The notes: generated by a model from the sequence alone, not told the origin. DNA of 64,000 nucleotides from Pseudocercospora fijiensis CIRAD86 (GCF_000340215.1 NW_006921534.1:3409041-3473040); one strand, 5' to 3'. Positions 33,181 through 47,046 are shown, counted from the first letter of the stretch. Numbers and translations are program-made.

Positions 33181-33662
33181 TATATTATATCGATAGAAAT
33201 ATTTAGAAGAAGGTATTAGAAGTGTTAGAAGAAGCTAGTACCCTGCCTTCGGAGCTTTAATTCCGATCTAATAGGAATCGCCGGGTCCGCGGGCTAATCC
33301 GTACCGAGGCTAAGTTATTATCTAAAGATTAAGACTCTTGTTTAGTTAAATCGATAACCTTAACCTATAGACGACGTATTTAGCTTAGAAGTTGCTATTT
33401 AAGCTCGCGCTACTCTCGAAGTTGCATCTCCGACTTATTATACTCCGGCGGACGGTCGTAAATAGGTAGTAGAATAGATAGTATACGGTCGCGCTATTAG
33501 ATATAGAATTAATAGCGTAGAAGGTTAATATATGCTCCTAGGCGGCTAGCGCGTGCCTAGAAGTATACGAGCGAAGCTTTCGCCTTATATAAGCCGCTAG
33601 TAGCAAGCTACTGCTATAATCTCTTTTTGTCGTTTAATATAGCAAAGCTATTAGTACCCTCG

Positions 33663-33858
33663 TATAAGAAGGGTATGTTAGCAGGTAGATAGGGTAGTAG
33701 TAGGTATAAGTAGTATTCGATAAGGAGCTAGGAGGAGAGGGAGGAAGGTAAGAGAGTTGGCCTAACGCCAAGCGCCAAGCCCTGCCTAAGGCATTAAGAC
33801 CCTAGCTTTACTCGGCCTAGTTACATACTAATTACGTATAGCCTCTTTAGCCCTAATA
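33663..33858 (-). repeat. 3' LTR of Gypsy element 1 (196 bp)
   Basis: Matches the split 5' LTR at 40558-40639 plus 47543-47656. Differences are mainly CpA/TpA transitions, including the terminal CTAACA here changed to CTAATA. Confidence 0.9.
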
Positions 33859-35079
33859 TACGCTTCCCTTCTAAAGGCCGCGCCCTCGTAGCCGGTCTTT
33901 GTCCTAGTCTTAACCTCTATTACTACTAACTTAGCAGGTCTAATAAGCTGCTTAGCCTGCGCTAAATTAAACACTTAACTACCTAATTATGTAACTATGT
34001 CAAACCTTACCTCTAATAATACAATATATAACTCTAACTGCGCTATCTCTATATACGATAAAGTAAAGGGATATAAAGCTATAAGAATTAAGGACTATCG
34101 ACTAATTATAATACGAGCGCACCTTCCCTACTATAATAGGTAGATATATAGGGTATTGTAGCACTGCCTCCGTTCTAAGTAATGTCGTATCGAGTTCTTT
34201 GCGTCTACTCTTAAAAGACCTAGCAATGTCCGCTTCCGAGGGTTGTCCGCTTCTAAGGGTTTATTCTTGTTATTACGAGGGCTATTATTTACTTTTTAGA
34301 AAAAACACAGCTCGTCTAGTTTCTATAGGTAAAGGCCATTATAAGTGCAGTAGTTAAGGTTCGCCTCGCTTAAAAGGTTAGAAAGATCGAGGAGTAACCT
34401 ATTGTCCGCAAGATCGACCCCGGCTAGCTTAGCTCTATAGTTTTGCCCTTAGTTAGTTAGTCTATTAGTCTACTTAATCTTTTAAGCGGCTTAAAGTTTT
34501 AACTTAGCCTCAAAGTTTAATCAAAGTTTTAATTAAAGGTGCCTTAAAGTTTTAACGTAGGTAAGGTTAACAATAGTAGCGACTAGGTAATGTTAATAAT
34601 AGTAGCGCTAGCCATCTTAGCGCTAACTTTACCTTGCTTCCGGTTTCCTTCTTTAACTAACAACAATATTAGTAACACTGTTACTAATATAGTAGTATCC
34701 TTCTTTTCTCGAACAGTAATACACCCCGCAACACTATTACTAATATAGCCGCGCCGGCCGCGCCGTCCTTCGCTAGCTCGTAGCGCGACGCTATTATCTT
34801 CCTTACTATTATTCGCACGCGCGCGCGCATCGCCCTTGTCGATCGCTTAGGCCTTAGGGCCTCGATAGAATAGAGGAACAAGAGGGGCGCTAAGAGAAGG
34901 GTCTTGCAGGGTGCGCTAGTAAAGAGGTAGATTCTATAGTAGTATAGTCTTATTGTCCTTTATTGCTAACAATTGCTTGCCTCTAATTAGTTAGCTAATA
35001 GCACCCCGGGGGTAGCATTATTCCTAGATAACATTATAGGCCCTTAGCCTTCTTCTTGTTCTTTATACTAGTCTAATAC

Positions 35080-38000
35080 TTATTTAACAACTTAGTTATG
35101 TCCTTAAAGGAACCTTTAGCTTCCTATAAGTCCTATTTAGGTAAATAGCCTTACTATCTCAATAGGTACTCCTTCTTACCTTGCCTAGTCCGGTGCTTTA
35201 GAATACGTTCTATAGACTATAGCTCTTTACTATCCGCTAGTATGTCTTTATGTTTAGTAGGGGCTTTATCCCCCTCGCGTAGGTAATATAGCTTAAGGAG
35301 GGATATATAGAAGGTGTTATAGATAGTGTAATAAGGAGGAAGCTACAACTAATAGGCCTATGCGGAGGAGCCCTTAACTTCTCGAATACGGAATAGACTA
35401 ATGTATCTTAGTGCGAGCTTAGGCCTTGTTTTGCCGTTAGGTAATAGGTGCTTGCGGATACGGAGGTTCTTAGTGCTTAGCATAACTATATCGCCTTGTT
35501 TAAAGGTCCTTAGCGTATAGTGCTTATCGTAGTAGGTCTTTTAGTACTCTTAAGCCTTTGTCAACTTCTCGGCTATCTTAGTATAGATTTCCCGCATCTT
35601 CTAAACACGTTCTATTGCCGCTAGTGTCTCTAGTACTTAACGCGCTTCCCTTTCCTTACGCTCGGCCTCGAGCGATAGTAGGTCTTGTAGCATAGCAGCA
35701 TTCTAGCCTATTATAGCTATATAGGGCGAGATCTTGGTTAATAAATGTACACTATTGTTATATACGAATTCTGTAGGCTATAGGAGGTTGACCTAATCCT
35801 CGGGGTTCTTATTAATATAGCTGCGCAGATACTGCTATAGGGTGGCATTTTGCCTCTCTGTTTAACCGTTAGTCTGTAGATAGAAGGCTGTTAATAGCCG
35901 ATGCTTTAGTCTCAGCTATAGGTATATTTCGCTCTAGTAGTGCGATGTAAATATCGAGCCCCTATCGGAGACTATCCCCTTAGGGGTTCCCTAATAGGTA
36001 TAGAAGATGTCAGTCTATAGCGCCTCTGCTATATTAATAGTAGTCCAATCCTTACGAGCAGGAATGTAGCGAGCACCCTTAGTAAATCGGTCTATAATAA
36101 CTAGTATAGCGTTAAAGACGTCTTTGCTTCCTCTTCGCTTAGTAGGGGGAAGACCTATAATAAAGTCTATTATAAGCTCTATAAAAGGCTTCTTTAGAAT
36201 AGGGAGTGAAGACAACTCGCTAAATAGTAAGTGCTTTAGTGCTTTAACTCGCTAGTATACTATATAGGTCTATATATACTCCTTTATATGCCGCTTACTA
36301 TTTAGCTAGTAGTATATACGCGATAGTAACTCGTGCGACCTCTCTATACTATAGTAACTAGCGAGCTTACTATTATAGTGCCTCTTTAAAAGCTCTTGTC
36401 TAATCGATTGTTTAGCGGGGACATAGTATCTGCCCTTAAACTTTAAGTAACCTTTGTCGTCGATCGACTAGTTATTACTCTTACTAGATCGAGTCGCCCG
36501 TCTACTTATAAGCTTATTAATACGCTCGACATTAAAGGCGTCCCTCTACTAAGCACGCAATAGCTTATCTATAAACGATTAACTATCCCTATTTGCAAGG
36601 TCGTTTAATAGTACCCGTGCTATCGAACGAGGTACGTATTATATATATCTAATAGCACTAGTAGCCGGAACTACTGCAACCTCTTCTATAGTGCTGTCGC
36701 TATATAGGCTATTACTATAGATAGCAATGTCTTTAATCGAGTTATTATAGCTCGAGCGATCTACGTCCTTTCTTTTAACGTATACTAGAAGAACGACAAC
36801 TCCGCTATAGTATTTGTTGTCGCCGCGGGGTCCGGAAGTCCGCTTATCCTACGCTTGCTTATTAACAATACGGGCTATAGCAATCTTATACTATAGGGTT
36901 AGAAACAAAGAATTAATGTGTTAGGTTTCGCTGTCGTAATTAGGTCGCCTCGATAGGCTATTAGTAGGGTTACTTACGCCTAGCTAGTATAACACATTAA
37001 AATTAAATCCGGCGAGGTAGACGGCCTATCTAGCCTATCGACCTATAACCCTAGTAACCTTAGTAATACTACGGAGGTTGTTATAGTCTATATAGACCTG
37101 AATTGTGTGCTAAGCACTATTAAGATAGTAGCGCTAATACTTAAAGGCTTTAACAATAGCTAAGAGCTCTTACTCGTAGGTCTCGTAGCGACGTTTAGCA
37201 TTAATTATCTTCCTCAAGAAGAAGGCAATCGGGTGCTAGTAGGTGTTATTAGCCTGTTGTAACATAATAGCTAATATAGCGAACTGTGAAGCGTTAGTCT
37301 TAATTCGGATCTGTTTGCTTAGTACGAAATAGTGCAATAAGGGGACTTTAGTAAATCGCTTCTTTAGACCGTTAAAAGCGGCTTGCGTTTTGTTAGTCTA
37401 CCTAAACTCTCTAGAAGGGTTTGCCTTAGTCTTAGTAAGCTTAGTTAATAGCATTACATGCCTCGAATAGCCCTTAATAAAACGGCGGTAGAAATTAGCG
37501 AAGCCGAGGAACGATTAAAGCTCCTTAATAGACGTAGGAACAGGCTATTTAGTAATTGTTTTAATCCGATTAGGATTAGCCTTAACACTATTAGTTGATA
37601 CGATAAAACTAAGGAAGGCTACCTCCTTAGCGGCAAAGGTGCATTTAGAAGGCTTGTAATACAGTCTATAGGCTCGCAGGCGGTTAAGGACCTTGCGGGC
37701 TACAGCCTAGTACTCCGCAATGTTAGGTAAGTGTATATAAACTAGGATGTTATCTAGGTAAACTATACAGAGGTAATCTAATAGGCCTAATAGGGCCCGA
37801 TTAATGTAGGACTAGAATGTAGTAGGGGCATTAGCTAGCCTAAATAGCATAACTAAGTACTCGAAATAGCTATAGCGAGTGCGAAAGGCTGTCTTCTATT
37901 TATCGCCCTTACGAATACAAATGCGGTAATAGGCGTCCTTAATGTCTAATATAGTATAGTAGTAGGTACTAGAAAGGCGATCGAGGGTCTTATTAATAAG

Positions 38001-40350
38001 AGGAAGTAGATAGCGATCTTTAATAGTAACAGCATTAAGCCTACGATAATCGATATAGAGGCGTAGGCTACTATCCTTCTTTAGTACGAATAGGATAGGG
38101 GCACTAGCAGGGCTGTTACTATACCGAATTCGACTATTAGCTAGGTTTTCCTCTAGGTACTTACGCAACATAGCAAGCTCTCGCTTACTAAGGTTGTAGA
38201 GGGGTCTAAAAGGGACCTCTTTGCTCTCTATAATATCAATCTTATAATCCGTCTCTTTAAATATAGGCAATATCGATACTAGGTAGTGTTTAAATACATT
38301 AATGTAGGTCTCTCGGATAGGCTCTAGTATGCGAGCAAGCTAATTAGGATTATTAGGGGGCACAGGTTTATCGTTATTACTACTAAGCAAATCGGCAGTC
38401 GGATTAGCTAAGGCGGAGGCTAGTGTTAGGTTGCCAATAAATAGGACCCTAATATCGTTAGGGCACTCGCTAACATTAATATGCTTAATGTCCTCTTTCC
38501 TAGCGATTCCAAATCGCTACTTCTAAATGCCTAAGTCTATAGCTATAGCGTAGTACTTAAGAACAGAGTTGCTAATAACAATAGTAGCTCCCCTATATAG
38601 GTTGTCTATATCTACTGCGTAGGCAGTAAAGTCTAGTAGGCGTTTATTTCCGAGGTCGTCCTTTAGAGCTATAGGAATATAGTAGGCCCTATAGGTTAAG
38701 TGCCGAGCGTTATTAAACTAAGCAAGGGTTAGCAGGTTAGTCTTCGGCAGTTGTCGAAGGTCTAATTGCTTAGCTAGGCGATGGCTAATAAGGGCACTAA
38801 CTGAATTTCCTAGATCTAGTATAACCTTAGTTTAATAGGTAGTGCCTTTCGTATCCTATACAAGGCAGGAGCGTGTTATAGCTAGCACAATGTCGATAGT
38901 CTTACGCCGCACGAAGCTAACAGTTAGTGCGGCGCTTACTCTTTTTTCGAAGGTTGGCCTATAGGGGTAGCGTTAGCCGCTAAGAGGTGCTTTCGGTATT
39001 TAGCGGAAGTACGGTTAATTCGGGCCTAGTCCTTAGGTTTGTCGCATTAGCCTAGTAGATAGCTAGTGCTATTACAATTAAAGCACTTCAACCCGGTTAG
39101 TAGACTGCCGTAGCTATTGTTACTATTGTTAGCCGAGCGGTTAGCATTATAGGGATACGAGCCCCTTCTACGGCCCCTATCGCGGCCTCCTCTATATAGC
39201 CGGCGGCTACGGCCTCTTCTACGGTCATTGTTACTGTTCCTATTATTAGCATTGTTATTATAGTAGGAACCTTGGTTTCCTCCGCGGCTACGGTTGCTAC
39301 GGTTAGTACTAGCTAGTCGGATCCTCGATTCTAGTTGTTATTAGAGCTAAACAGCTCGTTCGGCTGTCTCTACTTCGACTATAAATTAAATGCGTATTAG
39401 ATTAGCTTGTTCGAATACACGGCGGCGGTCCAATTCGAGGATAAGCTCCTATCTAAGTTTTAGGCGTATCTCGGAGATCTATATAGAATTAGTCTTAGGC
39501 GGAAGGTCGTCTTTAAGGGTTTTTAAATAGGCCTCGAATAAGCGGGCCGATTAATCAGTCTTTTGTTTAGCTCGAAGATACAGGTCCTAAGCATATTATT
39601 GCCTTAGTATAGGGTTTCTAAGGGTGTCTAGTATAATAGTCTTGTAGGTTTGCTACTAAACAGCGGTCTAATTAGTAAGGGAGTTAAAGTAGTTATCCTA
39701 GGTGCGTTTTAGGTCGCTATTAATATATTGCATAGCGTAGACGACTAATAAGTAGTTATCTAGTAGCGCTCTTAGTGCATTGCGCTAGTTGAGCTCGTAG
39801 TTACGAATGTAATTATTGTATTGCTTCCGACTAGAGCTATTAAACACGGTATAGTCCTTGAGTTTAGTATCCTTCTTTTAGATAGGTAGTAAAGAAGGTC
39901 CTACTATTAGCTTAGCAGTAGTTGTTAGAGATTCCTAGAGGCGGCGAATCTCGAGAAGATTATCCTTTAGCTGTTGTTCTTAACGCAAGGTAGCGAGCCT
40001 GTTTTAGGTAGCTTCTTAAAGTCTCGCTACTAGCTAGGGACCAAAGGCTAGTTAGCTATATCGACGGTTAATAATGTTGTTAAGAATGTCGTCGATAGGC
40101 AATTCTAGGTCGTTACTTAGAATTACAGGTTCTTCTTTAATAGGTCCTATAGTAGGCCCTTCGGCAGGAGGCACTTTAGCAGCAGGCTCTTTAGCAGGTG
40201 CTTTAGTAGGCACTATACTACTAGCGTTGTCGTTGCTAGCGCTGCTAGCGGTAGCACGGTTGTTGTTTCGTAATAAACCGGCTATTATAAGAAGCGACAC
40301 TAATAATATATTGTTAGCCCCTAAGATACGGATATAGCGGAATTAGCGAG
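35080..40350 (-). pseudogene. Dead gag-pol of Gypsy element 1 with chromodomain
   Basis: Minus strand, in order: a gag start with Pro/Ala/Lys-rich segment (40300-40052); a zinc knuckle CFNCNST...C near 39090-39040, its His changed to Tyr; an aspartic-protease region near 38900-38400; reverse transcriptase in a surviving frame 38270-37896 (SLRLYIDYRRLN, ILDIKDAYYRI); RNase H near 37300-36900; integrase, surviving at 36215-36015 (FIELIIDFIIGLP, VIIDRFTKGARYIP); and a chromodomain near 35230-35120 (GKKEYLLRW, stop, GYLP). The chromodomain places it among chromoviruses, which target heterochromatin (family knowledge). Many TAG/TAA codons make it non-functional. Confidence 0.88.
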
Positions 40351-40557
40351 TATCGTTCTAATATGCTTAACTTAGTGTAATAGGCCGTGTAGAAGGCCTT
40401 GCTTAATAATTAGTACGGTTGTTTTAATAGAATAGTACGTATAGGTCCCGTTCTTCGGGCGCAATATAGTTAAATCGATAGTTTTCGTAGCTATACCGCT
40501 AAAAGCTTGAAATAAGGACTATCTAGCTACTGCCCTTAAAGGGTAGATCGAATACTG

Positions 40558-40639
40558 TATAAGAAGGGTATGTTAGCAGGTAGATAGGGTAGTAGTAGGT
40601 ACAAGTAGTATTCGATAAGGAGCTAGAAAGAGAGGGAGG
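40558..40639 (-). repeat. 5' LTR of Gypsy element 1, first piece (82 bp)
   Basis: Aligns base for base in length with 33663-33744. It ends in the GGAGG target of the inner element. Confidence 0.9.
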
Positions 40640-40985
40640 TGTTACGGATCTGATTAGTCAGAGTCCTTACATAATCTTAGAGCGACGCTAAGACTAGTAG
40701 GCTGAGCTGTCGCTCTATCTTACTAGGAGCGACAGGAGCGGTCGAGAGCGATAGCGTCGCTCACGTCGCTTACGACTATAGACAAGATGTCTCCTTTGTA
40801 TTTAGGAACGCCGGAATGCCCTTATAGCTCGAGGCGTTTAACTTATATTACCTACTCACTGATTAGAATTACCTTTGTACCAATTATTCTGTCTCTGCCT
40901 CCCGCTTGTATTAGCCTCTCTAAAGAAGCCTCGGCTTGTACGTAATAAGAAGTCACCTAACGATCTGTCGCGAGTAACCGTAATA
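40640..40985 (+). repeat. 5' LTR of Gypsy element 2 (346 bp)
   Basis: Same length as the 3' LTR. Differences are mainly C/T at CpA/TpA and their complements, including the terminal CA changed to TA here. Confidence 0.93.
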
Positions 40986-41119
40986 CTTTAAACGCCCTTA
41001 GGATAAGTGCCTTATTATAAGTCGGAAGGGGAACTCCCGCCCCTAGCGAGATAGGCAGTACTCGACGTACTACCTCTAGTACTAGCAATACACTCGGAAC
41101 CTATGCCGGAAACGATTCT

Positions 41120-44100
41120 CTCAAGATCGGAAAGCTAGACTTTTATTACGGCGACCGAGACAAATTCGATACCTAGGTTAGCTAGATGGATATGTATTTC
41201 ATGTTCAACTAGGTTTAAGATAACTTAAAGCTAGTCTTCGCAACGACGTTTATACGAGGCAGGGCTCAGCATTAGGTTAAACTATTTCTTAGGACCTATC
41301 TAGATAGCAACAGGACCGACAATTCGGATAGAATCTTCGCAAGCTACGAAAATCTTAAGCGTACGATAAAGAAGGTCTTTAGATCTTCTAACGAAGTTGC
41401 TACCGTAGTTAGGGTTATCTAATATTTAACTTAGAAGGGGTTATATACCGATTACGCCGCCAAATTTCAGGAATACGCCTAACTTACGGATTAGGACGAC
41501 GAAGCTCTTATAACAATGTATCGGCGAGGTCTTAAGGACAACGTTAAAGACGAGCTTATACGCGACGGTAGAAAAATAGATAATATAGGAACATTAGTTA
41601 AGGTTACGATCGATCTCGACGATAGGCTCTACGAACGAGCTTTAGAACGACGTTACGATTCTAAGACTTCTAGAAAAGCTAGTTATACTCCTAGATACGA
41701 TAATAGACGAAACTACAGTACCTACGATAAACTAAAAGGGAACAACTACTACGGTACGCAACTAATAGAGCTAGACGCTACCTAGAAGGGTCGAGCAATT
41801 AAAGGAAGAAAAGGCAAGAGTTCGCCTAAAAAAGCAGGAAGATTGACTTGCTATACGTATAGCAAGAAAGGCTATATAGTACGGAACTGCCGCGGCAAGA
41901 ATATAGTGCGACGCGAACAGTTTAATATAATGCAACGAAAGGACTCGGGCAGAGAAGGCTACCGAATAGTAGTAGAGCTATACTCTATTAATAACGCGCC
42001 GAGGACCTACGCAGAGGTCGTAAAGGAAGAGCTACGACAAATCTATATAATAGCACGACGACAAGAACCCGTATATAGAGCCCTTCACTAGAGATTCTGT
42101 TACGACGACTAATACCAAATTCATTATTCTACTAAAGTAGAAGCAGGATTCTTCCCTTAGATTAGGCGACTCGTACGAGAAGATGCGAAATCCTAGTTAG
42201 AAGAAGAAACGATTAATAAATCTTGCTTAGATGCCGACGATAAAGAAAACCGAGATCCGGAAGCTTTATTCCCTCCCGGGGAGGAGTTAGGAGCTATCCT
42301 AGAAGTACCGGAGTCCCCTTAGCAAAAGGAAGAATAGCAAGAAGATTTAGAAGGAAGTCTAGATACCGAGGAAGAAACTACGAATAAAGAAAGTAAAGAC
42401 GAATTCGGGATTAACGACGATACGATCCTTACGTTTACAATAGATGCACCTATAGTAGCGCGAACAATCGCCTTACATCTAGTATACAAATACGAGGAAA
42501 TGTTTCTAAAGGTTAACGGACAACGGAAGGTCGATCCTATCTAATTTAATTATTTCTAGATAAGCTTACGGGCAAAATTCTAGAATCACCCCCGGATACC
42601 TATAGACTATACGTACTATAACTTCATTACGGAGCGAGTACCGATAGGAAGCACAATTACGCCCTACGGATACGTCCTACCCGACGAAAGGACGATTATT
42701 ACTTAAGATATGCGTTAGACGGTCTAGCGATTAAATTAGCAATACCGAAAGGCTATAGTAGCGTAGGGACAAGATGTATGCAACGATACCCTCGAGGAAA
42801 AATTATATGCCGAAGAAGCACGAACGGCAGGACTACGGATCCGTAACTAGTTAGAACAACGTTAGGCTACTAATTAGTCGGGAAACGGACTAACTCTCTA
42901 GATTAGAGCGTTCTAAGAGAGTTCCTTAATACCGAAAGCGCTCAAGCATTAATAGCAGTCTTCCGCATAAAAGTTATCGTTAACGGGCACCCGACGAGTG
43001 CATTAATAGATTCCGGAGCGAGCGGGAACTTTGCCTCCGAATCATTCGTTAAAAGCCGAGGGATCGCAACCCGAAGTAGAAGAGAAGGAGCGTATAAACT
43101 TATAGCAGTAGATAGGTTACCGCTACCTAGCGTAGAACGAGAAACGATACCGTTACTACTAGCTATCTAATAGCACTACGAGGAGATTGTCTTAGATATT
43201 ACTAATATAGCTAGTTATAACATTGTATTAGGCATACCTTAGTTGAGAAAGCATAACCTAGTCGTAGACTAGAGAAAAGGAGTACTTATATTTAAGGAAT
43301 GCGACTGTATAATCGGCATTCAACCTATATAGCGGTAGCGTTCGTAGGCAGATGAGATTAACAAACGTAGGGCGATTCGTAAGACGTTTACGTCGACAGG
43401 AATTACGGAGAACCGTATTCAACCCGGATCGATACTACCGTTAGGTTAGGAGGGTTATAATAATAATTACGGGAAGGATAGAAGTTATACGCTATCGAAG
43501 AATGAAGCTAGAATCTCGGACCTAGACATTCCTAAAGAGTATACTAAGTAGAAGCGACTCTTTAAAGAGGAGAGAGGCAAGGCAGCCTTACCTAAACACC
43601 AACTATAGGATTATAAAATACACTTATAGCCTAGGAAAGAGCCTCTATAGGGACCCTTATACGCAATGTCTAAGAAAGAGCTCAAAACCCTAGACAAGTA
43701 GCTAAAAGAGAAATTAGAAAAAGGCTAGATACGGAAGTCGATATCCTCGGCAGCCTTACTAGTAATGTTCGTTCCGAAAGCCGGATTAGACGAAGGACGG
43801 CTAGTAGTCGATTTTAGACGACTTAACGACATTATAATTAAGAATCGGTACCTACTACCGAACATCGAAGAAATGCAAGACCGATTAACTAGATTAGACT
43901 AGTATACGAAGATTGACCTACGCGATGCGTTTTACGCAATACGTATAGCAGCTAGATACGAATAGATGACAGCATTCCGAACAAGATATAGGCTTTACGA
44001 ATTCTTGGTTATACCTATAGGACTTACAAATGCCCTAGCGTTATATTAAGACCTTGTAAACGAAGTCCTCCGAGACCTTCTAGATGTATACGTTATCGCA

Positions 44101-46340
44101 TATATAGACGATATCTTAGTCTATACTAAAGGAGCTCTCGCGGACTATATACGAATAGTGTAGGACGTCTTTAAACGATTTACTCAAGTAGGATTTAAGA
44201 CTGCACCTAAGAAATGCGAATTCTATAAGAAGGAAGTTAAATTCCTAGGATTTATTATTAGCACTATAGGAATCAGGATCGATCTAGAAAAAACCAAGTC
44301 AATACAGGAATAGCTAACGCCTATATGCGTTAAAGACGTACAATTATTCCTAGGATTAGCCAACTATAATAGGAAATTCATCGAGGGCTATTCTAAGACA
44401 GCGGCACCCCTTACGGAGCTTATAAAGAAAGACAAGAAATAGAACTAGAGTACGAAGGAAGACGAAGCGTTTAGGCAGCTAAAGAAGCAATGCGTTTCTA
44501 CGCTAACGCTACGATTATTCGATAGGAGTAAGGCGGTCTAGATAGAAACAAACGCGTCGGATAGGGCTATAGGAGTATGCCTTATATAGGAGCATAACGG
44601 GAAACGACACCCGGTAGCCTATTACTCGAGAAAGATGTTACCCGCGGAACAGAACTACGACATCTATAATAAGGAGCTACTTACAATAGTTGCATTACTA
44701 TAACACTAGCGAGTATACGCGGAAGGAGCACTAAGTCTTACGATTCTTTCTAATCATAAGAATCTGACTTACTTTACTACGACTAAAGTACTAACCCGAA
44801 GATAGGCCCGCTAGTCGGAACTACTAGGGCAGTACAAGTTCGAAATCCGCTATACCCTAGGACGCGAGAACGGACGAGCCGACGCACTAAGCCGCCGTAG
44901 CGACTATATAGAGGGTTACGAACTAGTATAGCAGCAGATATTAAAAGCAAACTAAGACGGAAGCCTTAGTGCTAATATAAAAGAATTCAACTATATTATA
45001 CGAGTTCTTTAGGACATAGAAGAACAGTTCCTAATCGAATATAGGAAATACTAAGTACCTAAGGAACGAGTTACGGAGTATATACGACAATACTACGACG
45101 GACTAGAAAATGGACACCCTAGAGTTTCAAAAACAATAGAACTAGTTAAGCGAAGCTTCGGATTCCTACATATACGACAACGAGTTCTAGAATATATTAA
45201 GAAATGTCTACAATGTTAGCGTAACAAGGCTGATAGACACGCTAAATATAGACATATCCAATTTAGGACGCTACTAGATAAACTATAGGACGAAGTTACA
45301 ATAGACTTTATTACGAAGCTACCGAAGTCTAAGGATCCGGTTATAGGACATAGCTACGATATAATACTTGTTATAGTCGATAGGCTTACGAAATACGCAC
45401 ACTTCATTCCTGCTAACGAAGCAAGTACGGCAGAGCAACTCGGATACCTCGTACTAGATAGACTTGTACGATACTACGGATTTCCAAAGACCTATATTAC
45501 GGATAGAGACAAGCTCTTTACGTCAAACTACTAGAAGACGCTTACAGCGACGCTTGGAATTAAGCATAAGCTATTAACGGCATACTATCTACAGACAGAC
45601 GGCTAAACGGAAGTTAAGAATTAGGCCTTAGAGGTATACTTACGGCACTACGTTAATTACGCACAAAACAATTAGGTATCGCTATTGCCTATAGCACAAC
45701 TTACACTAAACAACTAACAATCTAAGACTACGAAAGAGACACTATTCTTCGCAAATTTTAGGAAACATCCGTAGCTGTTCGGGGAATAGTATTTATAGCA
45801 TCTATACGCGGATAAAGCGATAGTCGCTTTAAAAGACTTAAAGCAGGTGCATAAGGAATTGTAAAGGGCAATTGCCGAGTCTTAAGAAAAGATTACGGGG
45901 CTATATAATGCTAAACGAAAAATAGCACCTTAGCTAAAGAAGGGGGATAAGGTCTACCTCCTAACAAAGAATCTGAAAACCCGGAGATCGACTAAGAAAC
46001 TAGACTACGTTAAAGTCGGGCTATTTTTGATTAATGAGCCTAAAGGACTAGTTAATTACCGACTTAAACTACCGGACGACGCGAAAATCCACCTAGTATT
46101 CTATATCTCTATACTAGAACCTATAGACGCCGAAACACCGTGTTAAGAAACATTTCACTTCCAACCTAAGGAAGAAAACGAGTTTAAAGTCGAGGAAATC
46201 CTAGATTAGCAAGGTCAGAAATACCTTATTAAATGGAAAGGATACCTACATTCAGAAAACACCTAGGAACCAAAAGAAAACCTGCAGAACTATTAGCAGA
46301 TAATCAAAAAATTTCAAAACCGAACAAAAAAGAAATAACT
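41120..46340 (+). pseudogene. Dead gag-pol of Gypsy element 2 with chromodomain
   Basis: Gag runs about 41130-42090; two uninterrupted pieces remain (41516-41785, 41843-42091), the second with a damaged zinc knuckle CYTYSKKGYIVRNC. The protease signature ALIDSGASGNF is near 43005. Reverse transcriptase lies near 43670-44250, with VVDFRRLND, KIDLRDAFY and the catalytic YIDD (near 44105). RNase H (ETNASDRAIG) is near 44550. The integrase zinc finger and core run about 45060-45760 (TIDFITKLPKS, VDRLTKYAHFIPA, ITDRD). The chromodomain is at 46190-46300 (QKYLIKWKGYL). Tryptophans are widely replaced by TAG and glutamines by TAG/TAA. The polyprotein cannot be made. Confidence 0.92.
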
Positions 46341-46412
46341 AGTATAGGAATTGAACCTACGACCTCTTAGACCCTATCGATTATAGCGCCTTAGAGTTCT
46401 CAACGACCTAGG
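46337..46412 (-). other. tRNA-like sequence in the 3' part of Gypsy element 2
   Basis: On the minus strand the segment ends with a perfect B-box (GGTTCAATTCC, from 46357 to 46347) within a five-pair T-arm (TAGG..CCTA type). About 45 bp upstream is CTAAGGCGC, as in the D-arm/anticodon junction of tRNA-Leu/Ser. I could not pair a full acceptor stem, so it is a tRNA-derived or tRNA-resembling fossil rather than a functional gene. It directly follows the chromodomain coding end. Confidence 0.4.
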
Positions 46413-46731
46413 GTAGTATAGCTCGAGGAGCGGGGACTCTAATAGCGTACCTAGCAACTATGTCTTTTATAGCTAAGAATCATACTACTAGACTAACTAG
46501 CTAGAAGATAAAATAGATAGGAAACATTAAAAATATATACCTTCAAGACACTAGACTCTCGGCACTCCTACTAGGAATTTTAGAGATAGGCTAGGACGTC
46601 CTATCTAGACGACTCTAGTTATAAGGCGACATCTATAATCGGCTATCTAGGGGAAACGGCTCGTTAGTAGGCAACGAGAATATTATCGGCTCTATAGGCG
46701 AAGAGCCTAGCTCTCTTTCGAGCTCCTCCGC

Positions 46732-47046
46732 CTATTGAATAGAGGCTTCCTCTACCTTAAGAGCTTGTACCTCCCGATCTTCCTTTATACGTAGCGACTT
46801 ACGTAAGCGACGGACCTTTACGCGATGCTCGAAAAGCTTCCGCGTAAGGAGGTCTTCCTCCTCTTCGGCCGCTTCGAGATCTTTAGCTATCTTTAGGCGC
46901 GCCTTCCGGATTTTTTTATACTCTATACGAGTAACTTGCATATTATAGGACTAGCCGTATAGGGCGCACTCGGAGCAGCGGCCGGAACGGAGATCGACTT
47001 TGTAGGATTTATCGGCCTATTCGCAATAAAAGTAGCGGATCGGCAT
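46732..47046 (-). pseudogene. Antisense accessory reading frame in Gypsy element 2 (Cys-rich plus coiled coil)
   Basis: Opposite in strand to gag-pol, between pol and the 3' LTR. From an ATG at 47046 the frame reads about 104 codons with only two TAG interruptions, at positions where RIP turns TGG or similar codons into TAG. The uninterrupted part (46941-46732, 69 codons) encodes a strongly charged coiled coil with KARLKIAKDLEAAEEEEDLL and KVRRLRKSLR. Upstream is a short Cys segment (YFYCEWADKS, with the stop read as W, and SGRCSEC). Fungal Gypsy elements sometimes carry such extra frames (recalled, not checked). Function unknown; a small nucleic-acid-binding protein is a guess. Confidence 0.5.

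Noticed and set aside
34684..34881. 65-codon minus-strand frame downstream of the chromodomain of Gypsy 1
   Set aside because: Considered as a counterpart of the accessory frame in Gypsy 2, but it is on the sense strand, lacks the Cys segment and is not a clear coiled coil.
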